Notes: generated by a model from the letters alone, not told the origin. DNA of 64,000 nucleotides from Mycobacterium sp. DL592 (GCF_011694515.1 NZ_CP050192.1:723457-787456), one strand, 5' to 3'; positions 27,864 through 37,510 are shown, counted from the first letter of the stretch. Numbers and translations are program-made.

Positions 27864-29089
27864 TACCGGGTGAGCGTGAGATAGATCAGGACCACGTTGA
27901 GCAGCGTAATCACTGTCGCCACGCCCCACCCGAGTACGGAGACCAGCCGGTGGTTGGTGTCGTCGCCCATCAGATCCGGGTCGCTCGTCAGTCGCACCAG
28001 GGGCACGAGCGCGAACGGGATGCCGAACGACAACACCACCTGGGAGATGACCAGGACGCGGCTGGGATCGACACCGATGGCCAGCACCACGAGGGCGGGC
28101 ACGAGCGTGATGAGCCGTCTGAGCAACAGCGGGAACGACTTTCGCAACAAGCCCTGCATGATCATGGCGCCGGCGTAGGCCCCGACCGAGGTCGACGCCA
28201 GACCCGAGGCGAGCAGCCCGATGGCGAAGAACAGCGCGACCGTCGGTCCGAGGGTGTCGCCGACGGCGGCGTATGCGCCCTCGATGGAGTCGGTGTCGGC
28301 GCGGCCCTGCAGATTGGTCGCCGCGACCAGCAGCATGGCCATGTTGACCGCGCCGGCCACCAGCATGGCGATGCCGACGTCCCACCGAGTGGCCCGCAGC
28401 AGCAGCTTGCGCGCCGCCCCGGCCGGTGGGTGGCCGTGGCGGTCACGGGCCAGGCCGGAATGCAGATAGACGGCGTGCGGCATGACGGTCGCGCCCAGCA
28501 TCGCCGTTGCGAGAAGCACGGATTCGGTGCCCTCGAACCTGGGCACCAGCCCGGCGGCGACCTCTCCGGCCGGCGGGGCGTTGACGAACAGGCTCGACAG
28601 GAACCCGATGGCAATGACCATCAGCAGCCCGGTGATGACCCGCTCGAACACCCGCTGGCCGCGACGGTCCTGCACCACCAGCAGAAGCAGCGAGACAACG
28701 CCGGTGATCACACCGCCGAGCAGCAGCGGCAGGTCGAACAGCAGCCGCAGCGCAATCGCACCGCCGACCACCTCGGCCAGGTCGGTCGCGACCGCCACCA
28801 GCTCGGCCTGGATCCAGTAGCCGATGCGGGTCGAGGTGCGGGTGTGGTCGCGGACGGCCTCGGGCAGGGTGCGGCCGGTGACGAGGCCGAGCTTGGCCGA
28901 CAGGTACTGCACCAGCCCGGCCATCGCGTTGGCCAGGACGATCACCCACACCAGCAGGAAGCCGAACTGGGCGCCGGCGCTGATGTTGGCGGCGACGTTG
29001 CCCGGGTCGACGTAAGCGATGGCGGCGACGAACGCGGGCCCCAGCAGATACCAACCAGCCTTGGCGACCCGGGCTTGCTCTGCTGCCAA
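27863..29089 (-). CDS. mntH: Nramp manganese/divalent metal transporter MntH
   Basis: This 408-residue membrane protein has about 11 helices. The metal-binding motifs of TM1 (DPGN in AIAYVDPGNVAAN) and TM6 (AMLGATVMPHAVYLHS) are intact, as in proton-coupled Mn/Fe importers. The start is TTG 29089 because an in-frame TAG lies 15 bp upstream and no other start remains. A -10-like TAACAT lies at 29159-29154; I see no MntR box or riboswitch. It is the first gene of an operon with the GGCT-PGA hydrolase fusion. Confidence 0.93.
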   Translation of the reverse strand: MAAEQARVAKAGWYLLGPAFVAAIAYVDPGNVAANISAGAQFGFLLVWVIVLANAMAGLVQYLSAKLGLVTGRTLPEAVRDHTRTSTRIGYWIQAELVAVATDLAEVVGGAIALRLLFDLPLLLGGVITGVVSLLLLVVQDRRGQRVFERVITGLLMVIAIGFLSSLFVNAPPAGEVAAGLVPRFEGTESVLLATAMLGATVMPHAVYLHSGLARDRHGHPPAGAARKLLLRATRWDVGIAMLVAGAVNMAMLLVAATNLQGRADTDSIEGAYAAVGDTLGPTVALFFAIGLLASGLASTSVGAYAGAMIMQGLLRKSFPLLLRRLITLVPALVVLAIGVDPSRVLVISQVVLSFGIPFALVPLVRLTSDPDLMGDDTNHRLVSVLGWGVATVITLLNVVLIYLTLTR

Positions 29090-29172
29090 CCGTCGAGCTC
29101 TCTATGCGGCGTCTGGAGGCGGCCCAGGACTGCTCAACCGGCCACCGGCGGCGATGTTAGACGCCCGCTACC

Positions 29173-29412
29173 TCACAGACCAATCCAGAGTCCGCCGAGG
29201 CCGATGCCGATTCCGCCGAAGCCCCAACCCGGGTACGGGTTGGTCAGCGACGGATTGGGTGAAGTAGTGATCTGCGCATGACCGGGGGTCTGGCAGACGG
29301 TGGTGTTCGGCCCGGTGTCGGTGCACTGCGGTACGGCAGCGGCGGGAATCGCGAGCAGCAGGCTCGCGAGTAGTGCGACTCCGACGGCGGCGACTCGGGT
29401 GGCGATCCGCAT
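29173..29412 (-). CDS. Small secreted Gly/Pro-rich protein
   Basis: This 79-residue precursor has a signal peptide (cleavage after AAA at ~26), two Cys (QCTDTG, VCQTPG) and a C-terminal Gly/Trp-rich tail (YPGWGFGGIGIGLGGLWIGL). A good RBS (GAGGAGG) precedes ATG 29412. It is a common type of small mycobacterial exported protein; its role is unknown. It lies 23 bp after the dehydrogenase gene and may be co-transcribed with it. Confidence 0.8.
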   Translation of the reverse strand: MRIATRVAAVGVALLASLLLAIPAAAVPQCTDTGPNTTVCQTPGHAQITTSPNPSLTNPYPGWGFGGIGIGLGGLWIGL

Positions 29413-29435
29413 GATGGGCCTCCTCACAGGTTGGC

Positions 29436-30512
29436 CTATCCAGCAGCGTACAACCCTTTTCCGGTGACCAGGGGAAGGTCCAGCGTGGTGCAGATGCCCG
29501 GTGGTGCGGCGACGACGGCGGGGATCGCGTTGACGATGCGCATGGCGGTGGCCAGCACCCCGGCGTGGTTGTGGTCGCCGTTGGGGCTCGACAGGCAGAC
29601 GTCCACGGCGTAGCAGGGTTCGCCGGTGATCTCGATGCGGTAGTTGCCGCCTTCCTGGGCGGGCTGCGGCCACTCCGGGCACAGGTCGTCGCGCAGCCGG
29701 GTCACATGCTCGAGCACCACCGCCGGCGCCCCGTCGACCAGACCGATCACTTCGAACCGCAGGGCCGCGGCGGTGCCCTTGGCGATGTGCCCGCTGGCGA
29801 TCTCGAAGTCCTCCGGTGCGGGTTCGCGGACGTAGATCTCCTCGAGTCCGTCGAGTTCCAGGCCGAGGCCGGCGGCGAGTTGCCGCACCACCGAACCCCA
29901 TCCGACGCTCAGCACCCCGGGCTGCAGCAGCATCGGGATCTCGTCCATCGGCTTGCCGAAGCCCATCACGTCGAACATCACCGTCGCGCTGTCGTAGGTG
30001 GCGTAGTTCACGATCTCCATACAGCGCAGCTGCTCGATGCTCTGACAGGTTCCGGCCAGCGCCAGGGGAAGGAGGTCGTTGGCGAACCCGGGGTCGATGC
30101 CGTTGACGAACAGACTCGAGTTGCCTTCGCGCGCAGCATCTTCGATCGGCTTGATCATCTCGTCGGGGATCACCTGCCACGGCCACTGAAGGAACACCGG
30201 CCCACTGCCGACGACGTTGATCCCGGCGGCCAGGATGCGGCGGTAGTCCTCGAGCGCCTCGACGAGCCGGTTGTCAGCCATCGCGTTGTAGACCACGCAC
30301 TGCGGCTTGGTGGCTAATACCGCGTCGAGGTCGGTGGTCGCCGTGACCCCCGTGGCCCCGTCGAGTCCGGCGAGTTCTGCGGCGTCCTTGCCGGCCTTGG
30401 ACTCCGAGGACACCCAGACGCCGGTGAGTTCGAAATCGGGGTTGTTGATCAGCGCGGTCAGTGCGTGGACGCCGACGTTGCCGGTGCCGATCTGTGCGAC
30501 GCGGATGGCCAT
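29436..30512 (-). CDS. DapB-like NAD(P)-binding dehydrogenase (Rv0926c type)
   Basis: This 358-residue protein has an N-terminal Rossmann fold (VAQIGTGNVGVHAL) followed by a dihydrodipicolinate-reductase-like catalytic domain. Length and gene order match Rv0926c. It is not true DapB, which is ~250 residues; the substrate is unknown. It starts at ATG 30512, 8 bp after the SDR gene, so the two form an operon. Confidence 0.88.
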   Translation of the reverse strand: MAIRVAQIGTGNVGVHALTALINNPDFELTGVWVSSESKAGKDAAELAGLDGATGVTATTDLDAVLATKPQCVVYNAMADNRLVEALEDYRRILAAGINVVGSGPVFLQWPWQVIPDEMIKPIEDAAREGNSSLFVNGIDPGFANDLLPLALAGTCQSIEQLRCMEIVNYATYDSATVMFDVMGFGKPMDEIPMLLQPGVLSVGWGSVVRQLAAGLGLELDGLEEIYVREPAPEDFEIASGHIAKGTAAALRFEVIGLVDGAPAVVLEHVTRLRDDLCPEWPQPAQEGGNYRIEITGEPCYAVDVCLSSPNGDHNHAGVLATAMRIVNAIPAVVAAPPGICTTLDLPLVTGKGLYAAG

Positions 30513-30520
30513 GGGAATCC

Positions 30521-31312
30521 TTACAGGTCGGGGATCGGGAGATCCAGGTTCGGCATGTTGAGGCCGCCGTCGACCTCCAGCGTCTTGCCGGTGAGGTAGC
30601 TGGCAGCGGGCGAGGCGAGGTAGACCGCGGCGGCGGCGATGTCGGCGGGATCGCCGAGGCGACGCAACGGGGTGGCTTTCTCCATCGGGTCGCGCAGCTC
30701 GTCGCTGGAGGCCACGATCTCCAGCGCGGAGGTCAGGATGGACCCCGGTGCGATGGCGTTGACCCGGATCTTGGGGCACAGGTCCAGCGCGGTCAGCCGG
30801 GTGTACTGGGCCAGGGCGGCCTTGGCGGTGCTGTAGGCGGCGAAACCGCGGCCCGCGGTACGGCCCATCGTCGATGTGATGTTGATGATGTTGCCGCCGC
30901 CGGAGTGCTCGAGCATCAGCGGCACCGCGGCCACGGTCAACGCGTGCGCGGTCAGAACGTTGAACGTGAAAGCGTCCTTCATCGCCTTGACGCTGGTGGC
31001 CAGCAGTGCGTTCGGCATGGTGCCGCCGACGTTGTTGACGACGATGTCCAGCTTGCCGAACGCCTCGACGGCTTTACCGGCGAGCTCGGCCGTGGTCTCC
31101 GGGTGGGAGAGATCGCCGACGACGATGTGCGCGCGGCGTCCCAGTGCCTCGATCTGCCCGGCGACGGCCTCGAGCTCGGACTCGGTGCGCGAGCCGATGA
31201 CCACGTCGGCGCCCACTTCGGCGAAGGCGACCGCGATCGCGGCGCCCAGCCCGCGGCCAGCGCCGGTGACTACTGCAACTTGACCATCAAGGCGAAAACT
31301 ATCGAGGATCAC
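30521..31312 (-). CDS. Short-chain dehydrogenase/reductase (Rv0927c type)
   Basis: This is a 263-residue classical SDR. It has the cofactor motif [13 protein letters not shown] in place of NNAG, the catalytic Ser of NITSTMG and YSTAK (Tyr and Lys). The start is GTG 31312 with RBS AAGGGAAG; a longer frame to 31348 lacks family similarity. A site fitting the KstR operator pattern lies 75 bp upstream, which hints at a sterol or lipid substrate. Confidence 0.92.
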   Translation of the reverse strand: MILDSFRLDGQVAVVTGAGRGLGAAIAVAFAEVGADVVIGSRTESELEAVAGQIEALGRRAHIVVGDLSHPETTAELAGKAVEAFGKLDIVVNNVGGTMPNALLATSVKAMKDAFTFNVLTAHALTVAAVPLMLEHSGGGNIINITSTMGRTAGRGFAAYSTAKAALAQYTRLTALDLCPKIRVNAIAPGSILTSALEIVASSDELRDPMEKATPLRRLGDPADIAAAAVYLASPAASYLTGKTLEVDGGLNMPNLDLPIPDL

Positions 31313-31386
31313 GTGTCTCTCTTCCCTTGTCCGCGAACACCGTAACAAGATCGCGGCGTCGTCCGGCCGCGAATTCCGAACGCAAT

Positions 31387-31400
31387 TGAAACACGTTCTA
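31387..31400. promoter_or_regulatory. KstR-like operator (TGAAACACGTTCTA)
   Basis: The site fits T-NN-AAC-NN-GTT-NN-A exactly. It lies upstream of the SDR-dehydrogenase operon, about 43 bp above a -10-like TACGGT (31344-31339). The closely similar sites at 42384 and 61589 support it. Confidence 0.6.
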
Positions 31401-31438
31401 GTTTCGTAATCAGCCGTATTGAAGACGACGTTGTGGCG

Positions 31439-32377
31439 CTACTTCTTGGCGCTGTCTGACGTCGCCGGCCTTCCGGCTCCAGCAGCCTTCTTGGCGGCAG
31501 CCTTCTTCGCGGGAGCTTTCTTCGCCGGGGCCTTCTTGGCTGCGGCTTTCTTGGCGGGCACCGTGGCTTCGCCGTCGCCGGACTGCTCGCGGCGCCTGCG
31601 CACACTGGCCTCGAGTTTGGCCAGCAGATCCGAGACGTCCTCGGTCTCGTCGAGCTGAGCGGGTTGGTCCTCGGTGGTGAAGGCTTCGCCGCCCTCCAAC
31701 TTGGCCTCGACGAGTTCGCGCAGCTGCTCCTGGTAGGTGTCCTGGAAGTTCTCGGGGTGGAAGTCGTCGGTCATGGACTCGACGACCTGGCCTGCCATCT
31801 TCAGCTCGGCCGGCTTGATCTCCACCTCCTGGTCGAGCACCGGGAAGTCGGGGTCGCGGATCTCGTCGGGCCACAACAGGGTGTGCACCACCATGACGTC
31901 GCGCTTGGAGAAGTCCTTCACCCGCAGCGCCGCGAGCCGCGTCTTGTTGCGCAGCGCGAAATGCACGATCGCGACCCGGTCGGTGTCGGCGAGCGTCTTG
32001 GCCAAGAGCACATAGGACTTCGGCGATTTCCCGTCGGGCTCGAGGAAGTAACTGCGGTCATACATCAGCGGATCGATGTCGCTGGCCGGCACGAACTCGA
32101 CCACTTCGATCTCGTGGCTACGTTCCTCGGGAAGGGTGGCGATATCGTCGTCGGTGATGATCACGGTCTGGCCGTTGTCGGACTCGAAGGCCTTGGCGAT
32201 GTCGCGGTACTCGACGACTTCACCGCACACTTCGCAGACCCGCTTGTAGCGGATGCGCCCGTTGTCCTTGGCGTGCACCTGGTGGAACTTCAGATCGTGG
32301 TCTTCGGTGGCGCTGTACACCTTGACTGGGACGTTCACCAGACCGAAGGCGATCGAGCCTTTCCAGATGGAACGCAT
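31439..32377 (-). CDS. ku: NHEJ DNA end-binding protein Ku
   Basis: This 312-residue bacterial Ku has the core at ~1-255, beginning MRSIWKGSIAFGLVNVPVKVYSA and with CEVCGEVVEY in the beta-barrel. A Lys/Ala-rich tail (~275-312) contains repeated PAKKA/AKKAA units. The homodimer rings broken DNA ends and recruits LigD; the basic tail helps DNA binding in M. smegmatis Ku. ATG 32377. LigD is encoded divergently beyond one small gene. Confidence 0.96.
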   Translation of the reverse strand: MRSIWKGSIAFGLVNVPVKVYSATEDHDLKFHQVHAKDNGRIRYKRVCEVCGEVVEYRDIAKAFESDNGQTVIITDDDIATLPEERSHEIEVVEFVPASDIDPLMYDRSYFLEPDGKSPKSYVLLAKTLADTDRVAIVHFALRNKTRLAALRVKDFSKRDVMVVHTLLWPDEIRDPDFPVLDQEVEIKPAELKMAGQVVESMTDDFHPENFQDTYQEQLRELVEAKLEGGEAFTTEDQPAQLDETEDVSDLLAKLEASVRRRREQSGDGEATVPAKKAAAKKAPAKKAPAKKAAAKKAAGAGRPATSDSAKK

Positions 32378-32412
32378 AGGTCCAGTATGCAGGCGTGCGG
32401 GGCGATTCCGGG

Positions 32413-32640
32413 TCAGACCGCGGGCTCGTCGAGGGGTGTCAGTCCGAGCGGTATGTCGGGGTTCGCGCCGGGAGCGCCGTCCATGGAAGTCCGATGATCG
32501 GGCGGGTACTGGCAGTTGTTGTTGGTGGGGGTCTCATCGCCTGAGCAGTAGGGCACGTGAATCTCGGGGTCGGCGCCGGCTACCGGCGCACCGAATACCG
32601 CGGCTGCGACCAGCAACGCGCCGGCGCCCCACCGTTTCAT
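32413..32640 (-). CDS. Small secreted Pro/Asn-rich protein
   Basis: This 75-residue precursor has a signal peptide cleaved after AGA (~23). The mature part is acidic with two Cys (YCSGDE, NNNCQYPPD), probably one disulfide. Its function is unknown. It lies between ku and ligD; its start at 32640 is 32 bp from the ligD start on the other strand. Confidence 0.75.
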   Translation of the reverse strand: MKRWGAGALLVAAAVFGAPVAGADPEIHVPYCSGDETPTNNNCQYPPDHRTSMDGAPGANPDIPLGLTPLDEPAV

Positions 32641-32672
32641 TGGTTCACGGTAGCAGCGGGTAATACGTTGAG

Positions 32673-34940
32673 ATGGTGAATCAGGTGTGGCCGCCGGGTG
32701 CGACGAGAGGTCCGCGCGTCGCGCTGAGCAACGCCGACAAGGTGCTCTACCCGGCCACCGGCACCACCAAGGCCGACGTGTTCGGTTACTACACCGCCAT
32801 CGCCGACGTCATGTTGCCGCACATTGCCGGCCGGCCGGTCACCCGCAAGCGCTGGCCCAACGGCGTCGACGAGCCGTCGTTCTTCGAAAAGCAGCTCGCC
32901 AGTTCGGCACCGGACTGGCTGGACCGCGCGACGGTGGTGCACCGCTCCGGTGCCACCACCTACCCGATCATCGACACCTCCACGGGGCTGGCCTGGATCG
33001 CCCAGCAGGCGGCGCTGGAAGTCCATGTGCCGCAGTGGCGCTTCACCTCAGCCGGAAAGCCCGGTCCGGCAACGCGTTTGGTGTTCGACCTCGACCCCGG
33101 CGAGGGCGTCACCATGCCGCAGCTGTGCGAGGTGGCCAATGCCGTGCGGGATCTGATGTACGACATCGGGCTGACGGTCTACCCGCTGACCAGTGGCAGT
33201 AAGGGGCTGCACCTGTATGTGCCGCTGGCCGAACCGGTCAGCAGCAGCGGCGCGGCGGTGCTCGCCCGCCGGGTGGCCCAGCAGCTGGAGCAGACCATGC
33301 CGGCCCTGGTGACCGCCACCATGACCAAGAGCCTGCGGGCCGGCAAGGTGTTTCTGGACTGGAGTCAGAACAACGCGGCCAAGACCACCATCGCGCCTTA
33401 CTCGCTGCGCGGCCGCGAGCACCCCACCGTCGCGGCGCCGCGCACCTGGGACGAGATCGGCGATCCCGCGTTGCGCCACTTGGACTACACCGAGGTGCTG
33501 GCCCGGGTGGCCGAGCACGGTGACCTGTTGGCCGATCTCGACGCGGATGTGCCGCGGGAGGATCGGCTGACCACCTACCGCAGCATGCGTGATTCGGCCA
33601 AGACGCCCGAGCCGGTGCCGAAAGCCGCCCCAGCTGTTGGAGAGAACAACAGGTTCGTCATCCAGGAGCACCACGCCCGGCGGTTGCATTACGACTTCCG
33701 GTTGGAACGCGACGGCGTGCTGGTGTCGTGGGCGATCCCGAAGAACCTGCCCGACACCCCCGCGGTCAACCATCTGGCCGTGCACACCGAGGATCACCCA
33801 CTGGAGTACGCGACGTTCTCCGGTGAGATTCCGAAGGGGGAGTACGGCGGCGGCAAGGTGATCATCTGGGACTCGGGCACGTATGAGGCGGAGAAGTTCC
33901 GCGATAACGAGGTGATTGTTGACCTGTACGGCCAGCGGATCTCGGGACGTTATGCCCTGATTCAGACCAAGGGTGACCAATGGCTGGCGCATCGGATGAA
34001 GGAACAACCCGCCCCGCGCCTGCAGGACTATTCGCCGATGCTGGCCACCCTGGGCTCGGTCGACAAGCTGACCGCCGCCCAGTACGCGTTCGAGGGCAAG
34101 TTCGACGGGTACCGCCTGCTGGTGGAGGTGGACCATGGGCGGCTGCGGCTGCAGTCGCGCAGCGGTCGTGACGTCACCGGCGAGTATCCCCAATTAGCTT
34201 CACTGGCAGCCGATCTCGCCGATCATGATGTGATCCTCGACGGTGAGGTGGTGGCCCTGGATGTTGACGGTGTGCCCAACTTCGGCGAGATGCAGAACCG
34301 GGTACGCGCCACCCGCATCGAGTTCTGGGCATTCGACATCCTGCGTCTCGACGGGCGGTCGCTGCTGCGCGCCACCTACCGTGATCGCCGCAAGATTCTC
34401 GAAACCTTCTCCAAGGGAACCGATCTCATCGTGCCGCCGCTGCTCGACGGTGACGGCCCGGCGGCGCTGGAGTACTCCCGGAGCAAGAACTGGGAGGGTG
34501 TGGTCGCCAAGAAGTGGGACGCCACCTACCAGCCCGGGCGACGGTCGGCGGCGTGGATCAAGGACAAGAACTGGAACACCCAGGAGATCGTGATCGGCGG
34601 CTGGCGCGAAGGCAACGGCGGGCGATCCAGTCGTATCGGTGCACTGCTGATGGGCATCCCGGGCGATGCCGGCCTGCGGTTCGTCGGCCGGGTCGGCACC
34701 GGCTTCTCCGACAAGGACCTGGCCCGGCTCAAGGACATTCTGGCGCCGCTGCACACCGACGAGTCGCCGTTCGATCCGCCGCTGCCGCGCACGGAGACCA
34801 AAGGTGTGACGTATGTGCGTCCCGAGCTCGTCGGGGAGGTGCGCTACGGCGAGTGGACGTCCGATGGCCGGCTGCGGCATCCGAGCTGGCGTGGCCTGCG
34901 GCCGGACAAGGAGCCGGCCGAGGTGGTTGTCGAGAAGTAG
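32673..34940 (+). CDS. ligD: Multifunctional NHEJ ligase LigD
   Basis: This 755-residue protein has the mycobacterial order polymerase - phosphoesterase - ligase. POL covers ~10-290 with metal-binding D139 and D141 (FDLDPGEG). PE covers ~320-440 (FVIQEHHARRLHYDFRLE, HPLEY). LIG covers ~450-755 with catalytic K476 in FEGKFDGYR. It fills, trims and seals double-strand breaks with Ku. ATG 32673 follows TAATAC (32661-32666) by 6 bp, so a leaderless message is likely. Its length is close to Rv0938. Confidence 0.97.
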   Translation: MVNQVWPPGATRGPRVALSNADKVLYPATGTTKADVFGYYTAIADVMLPHIAGRPVTRKRWPNGVDEPSFFEKQLASSAPDWLDRATVVHRSGATTYPIIDTSTGLAWIAQQAALEVHVPQWRFTSAGKPGPATRLVFDLDPGEGVTMPQLCEVANAVRDLMYDIGLTVYPLTSGSKGLHLYVPLAEPVSSSGAAVLARRVAQQLEQTMPALVTATMTKSLRAGKVFLDWSQNNAAKTTIAPYSLRGREHPTVAAPRTWDEIGDPALRHLDYTEVLARVAEHGDLLADLDADVPREDRLTTYRSMRDSAKTPEPVPKAAPAVGENNRFVIQEHHARRLHYDFRLERDGVLVSWAIPKNLPDTPAVNHLAVHTEDHPLEYATFSGEIPKGEYGGGKVIIWDSGTYEAEKFRDNEVIVDLYGQRISGRYALIQTKGDQWLAHRMKEQPAPRLQDYSPMLATLGSVDKLTAAQYAFEGKFDGYRLLVEVDHGRLRLQSRSGRDVTGEYPQLASLAADLADHDVILDGEVVALDVDGVPNFGEMQNRVRATRIEFWAFDILRLDGRSLLRATYRDRRKILETFSKGTDLIVPPLLDGDGPAALEYSRSKNWEGVVAKKWDATYQPGRRSAAWIKDKNWNTQEIVIGGWREGNGGRSSRIGALLMGIPGDAGLRFVGRVGTGFSDKDLARLKDILAPLHTDESPFDPPLPRTETKGVTYVRPELVGEVRYGEWTSDGRLRHPSWRGLRPDKEPAEVVVEK

Positions 34941-34942
34941 CC

Positions 34943-35416
34943 TCAGAAGCCTTGGATGCCAGTGGAACTCAGTGCCAGGGCTTCCTGTAGACCGCGGGTG
35001 GCCAGCTGGTCGGCCAGTTCGTTGTCGCCGACACCGGAGTGGCCCTTGACCCAGAACCACTCGACCTGGTGGCGCGCGCAGGCGATCTGCAGCCGCTGCC
35101 ACAGGTCGACGTTTTTCACCGGTTCCTTGGCGGCGGTCAGCCAGCCGTTGCGTTCCCAGCCGTGCACCCACTTGGTGATGCCGTTGCGGACGTAGGTGCT
35201 GTCGGTATAGAGGTGCACGCTCACGGTGCGCGTGAGTGCTTCGAGGGCCATGATCGGCGCTGTCAGCTCCATGCGGTTGTTGCTGGTCTGGCTGGGTTCG
35301 CCGCCGCACATCTCCCGGACGTGCTCACGCATGCGCAGCACCGCGCCCCAGCCTCCCGGGCCCGGGTTGGGGCGGCATCCACCGTCGGTGTGGATGACGA
35401 CGATGTCGTCTTGCAT
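34943..35416 (-). CDS. rnhA: Ribonuclease HI
   Basis: This 157-residue enzyme has all four catalytic acids: D in VIHTDGGC, E in NRMELTAP, D in LYTDSTYV and D in VGDNELAD. It degrades RNA in RNA-DNA hybrids. ATG 35416 gives the standard start ([13 protein letters not shown]). A GTG at 35455 would add 13 residues and overlap the upstream VOC gene stop (GTGA), so the choice is uncertain. A -10-like TATTCT precedes ATG 35416 by 7 bp. Confidence 0.92.
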   Translation of the reverse strand: MQDDIVVIHTDGGCRPNPGPGGWGAVLRMREHVREMCGGEPSQTSNNRMELTAPIMALEALTRTVSVHLYTDSTYVRNGITKWVHGWERNGWLTAAKEPVKNVDLWQRLQIACARHQVEWFWVKGHSGVGDNELADQLATRGLQEALALSSTGIQGF

Positions 35417-35451
35417 GCCCGCGAGAATAGGCACCAACTGCGGTGCGTCGC

Positions 35452-36087
35452 TCACCGGCGCGCCGAGATCATCGCCGAGCGCACCGAGATCCCGAGGTCA
35501 CCGTGCCGCAACGTGGTGATCCGGCGCCCGGGCTGGACGGCGTCCTTGACCGGCAGGGTCCGGTCCCCGAAGAACTCGGCCGTCGCGTCGATGTCGTCGA
35601 CGACGTAGGTGATGCCCCACAGGCTGGACGGGCCTTCACCCGCTGTCTCCGGCGAGCCGACGACCTCGACGATCACCTCACCGACGCGGAAGAAGATCTG
35701 CCGCATCGGCCGCCCGCCCATCTCCGCGTCGCGTTCCCGCCGGGCCACCACCCCGATCGTGGCCAGCGACTCGACCGTGCGCTGCAGGTCGGGGGACAGC
35801 AGCACGACATGGTCGATTCCCGTGACGCCGTTGGGGTGCGTGCCCGGGTCCGCGGGTGCTGTGTCGCAGGTCGTCGTCGGAATGCCGTCGAGGTCACCGA
35901 TCCGCTCGACGCCGCTCAGGGACCAGCCGATGATGCCGGTGCCGCACTCCCGCCCGACGAGCCGCAGCCGAACACCACCGACCCGGCATACGCCGTCGGC
36001 GTCCACGGTGAAGCCGGCCTGACGCCACGCGTCGGCGGGGTCGGCGATCTCGATCTCCTCGACGCTGACGGCCATGGTGACCATCAT
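35452..36087 (-). CDS. VOC-superfamily (glyoxalase-like) protein
   Basis: This 211-residue protein has two beta-alpha-beta-beta-beta modules; the second begins [23 protein letters not shown] and the last strands read [19 protein letters not shown]. It resembles VOC metalloproteins such as glyoxalases or extradiol dioxygenases, but only part of the metal ligands is evident, so the activity is uncertain. The start may be ATG 36087 or 36075. Confidence 0.75.
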   Translation of the reverse strand: MMVTMAVSVEEIEIADPADAWRQAGFTVDADGVCRVGGVRLRLVGRECGTGIIGWSLSGVERIGDLDGIPTTTCDTAPADPGTHPNGVTGIDHVVLLSPDLQRTVESLATIGVVARRERDAEMGGRPMRQIFFRVGEVIVEVVGSPETAGEGPSSLWGITYVVDDIDATAEFFGDRTLPVKDAVQPGRRITTLRHGDLGISVRSAMISARR

Positions 36088-36090
36088 CGA

Positions 36091-37407
36091 CTATGGGTCG
36101 TCGTCTTCGTCATCGCGGGGTAGAAGCCGCTCGGGGTGGTGGTAGGTGTTGGTGCCGCCGATGAGCGGAACATTCGGCGGGGGAATCCATTCCGTTTGCC
36201 CATTGGGGAGTTTGCGGGTGTCCCAGCCGTCGTTCTCGGCGTGGAGGTTGTCGCGTTTGCAGGCCAGGGTGAGATCGTCGATGTCGGTGGTGCCGCCGTG
36301 TTTCCAGTCGCGCACCGCGTGGTGGACTTGGCAGTCGTAGCCGCGCACCGTGCATCCCGGGGCGGTGCAGCCCCGCTCCTTGGACAACAACATGATTCGC
36401 TGGTCTGCGGAGGCCAGACGTTTGGTGCGTCCCAGCCACAGCGACTTGCCGGTCACGCCGTCGAACACGGCCAGGTAGTTGTAAGCGTGGGATGCCAGCC
36501 GGATGACGTCGGTCATGGGGACCAGGGTGCCGCCGGCGGTGACGCCGTGTCCGGATGCGGCTTGGAGGTCTTGCAGGGTGGCGGTGACGATGACGGTGAC
36601 GGGAAGACCGTTGTGCTGGCCGAGCTTTGGATCGCCGAGGTGGCGGCGCGCTAGGTCGACCAGCGCGTCGTGCTGGCGTTGGCCGTGCCCGCGTGCGTCG
36701 CGGTCGGCGGTGTCGCCGTCGGGGGTGCACATGCCGGGGGCGGCGAGTTTGGCGAACAGGGCATCGAGCATCGCGCGCAGTTCAGGTGTGGCGGTCAGCT
36801 TGCCCACACTCATCCCGTCGGCGCGCTGCCCGCCGCACCACACGAAGCCCCGTTTACGGGCCCGGTCGACATCGGAGAACGTGCCGTCGGGGTTGAGGTG
36901 CGTAGCCAGCCGTGCGGCGATCTTCTCCAGCTGATCGGGACGCAGATGCTCGGCGTGCTCGGCCAATGAGCGCTCGGCTCTGATGATCTCGGCCGGTGCG
37001 ACATGGTCGGGTAGGTCGCGGAAGAACTTCTGAATGACCCGGATGTGTTCGCCGTCGAGCAGGCCGGCATCCCAGGCTTTCGCGGTGGCTGGCAGCAACG
37101 GGGCCAGCGGTTGGCCCGTCAGTGCCACGCGGGGAGCTAAGTGTTCGGCGTCGCTGATGCGGCGTTTGGCCGCGCTGCGGCTGATCCGCAGCACGTCGGC
37201 CAGCACGATCGGGATCGGCGGGCAACCCTCGTACTGCTCGAGGTGGGTGATCTGCTCGTGTGAGATCGCCACCTGGCGGCGCAGCGAGGTTTCCAGCCGT
37301 TCGAGGACCGCGAAGCGCTGATGGGCGGGCAACTCCTCGATGTCGGTCGCGCCCAGCAGTTCGACCGCTGCATCGAGCGCATCCAGCGCCTCAACGATCG
37401 AACTCAT
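36091..37407 (-). CDS. DUF222 / 13E12-repeat family HNH protein
   Basis: This 438-residue protein has an N-terminal DUF222 domain (~5-280) and a C-terminal HNH nuclease module (~345-400). The module has two CxxC-like Cys groups (CTAPGCTVRGYDC), HH (QVHHAVRDW) and the late H (DNLHAEND). It belongs to the multi-copy REP13E12-like family of mycobacteria; members are thought to be mobile or decaying nucleases, yet this copy is intact. ATG 37407 is preferred over an upstream GTG-type frame start. No terminal repeats are seen. Confidence 0.85.
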   Translation of the reverse strand: MSSIVEALDALDAAVELLGATDIEELPAHQRFAVLERLETSLRRQVAISHEQITHLEQYEGCPPIPIVLADVLRISRSAAKRRISDAEHLAPRVALTGQPLAPLLPATAKAWDAGLLDGEHIRVIQKFFRDLPDHVAPAEIIRAERSLAEHAEHLRPDQLEKIAARLATHLNPDGTFSDVDRARKRGFVWCGGQRADGMSVGKLTATPELRAMLDALFAKLAAPGMCTPDGDTADRDARGHGQRQHDALVDLARRHLGDPKLGQHNGLPVTVIVTATLQDLQAASGHGVTAGGTLVPMTDVIRLASHAYNYLAVFDGVTGKSLWLGRTKRLASADQRIMLLSKERGCTAPGCTVRGYDCQVHHAVRDWKHGGTTDIDDLTLACKRDNLHAENDGWDTRKLPNGQTEWIPPPNVPLIGGTNTYHHPERLLPRDDEDDDP

Positions 37408-37510
37408 GTTCGAAACACTACCCCGGCCCACCGACAAGAACCGACTCCCGAACCCATCCTGGGGACGAACCCGGATGTGTGGAAAACCCCTAGAACCAAC
37501 AGGATCCGGT

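Noticed and set aside
36091..37407. DUF222/HNH gene as an active mobile element
   Set aside because: No inverted or target repeats and no transposase or recombinase are seen; it is kept as a host gene of a multi-copy family.
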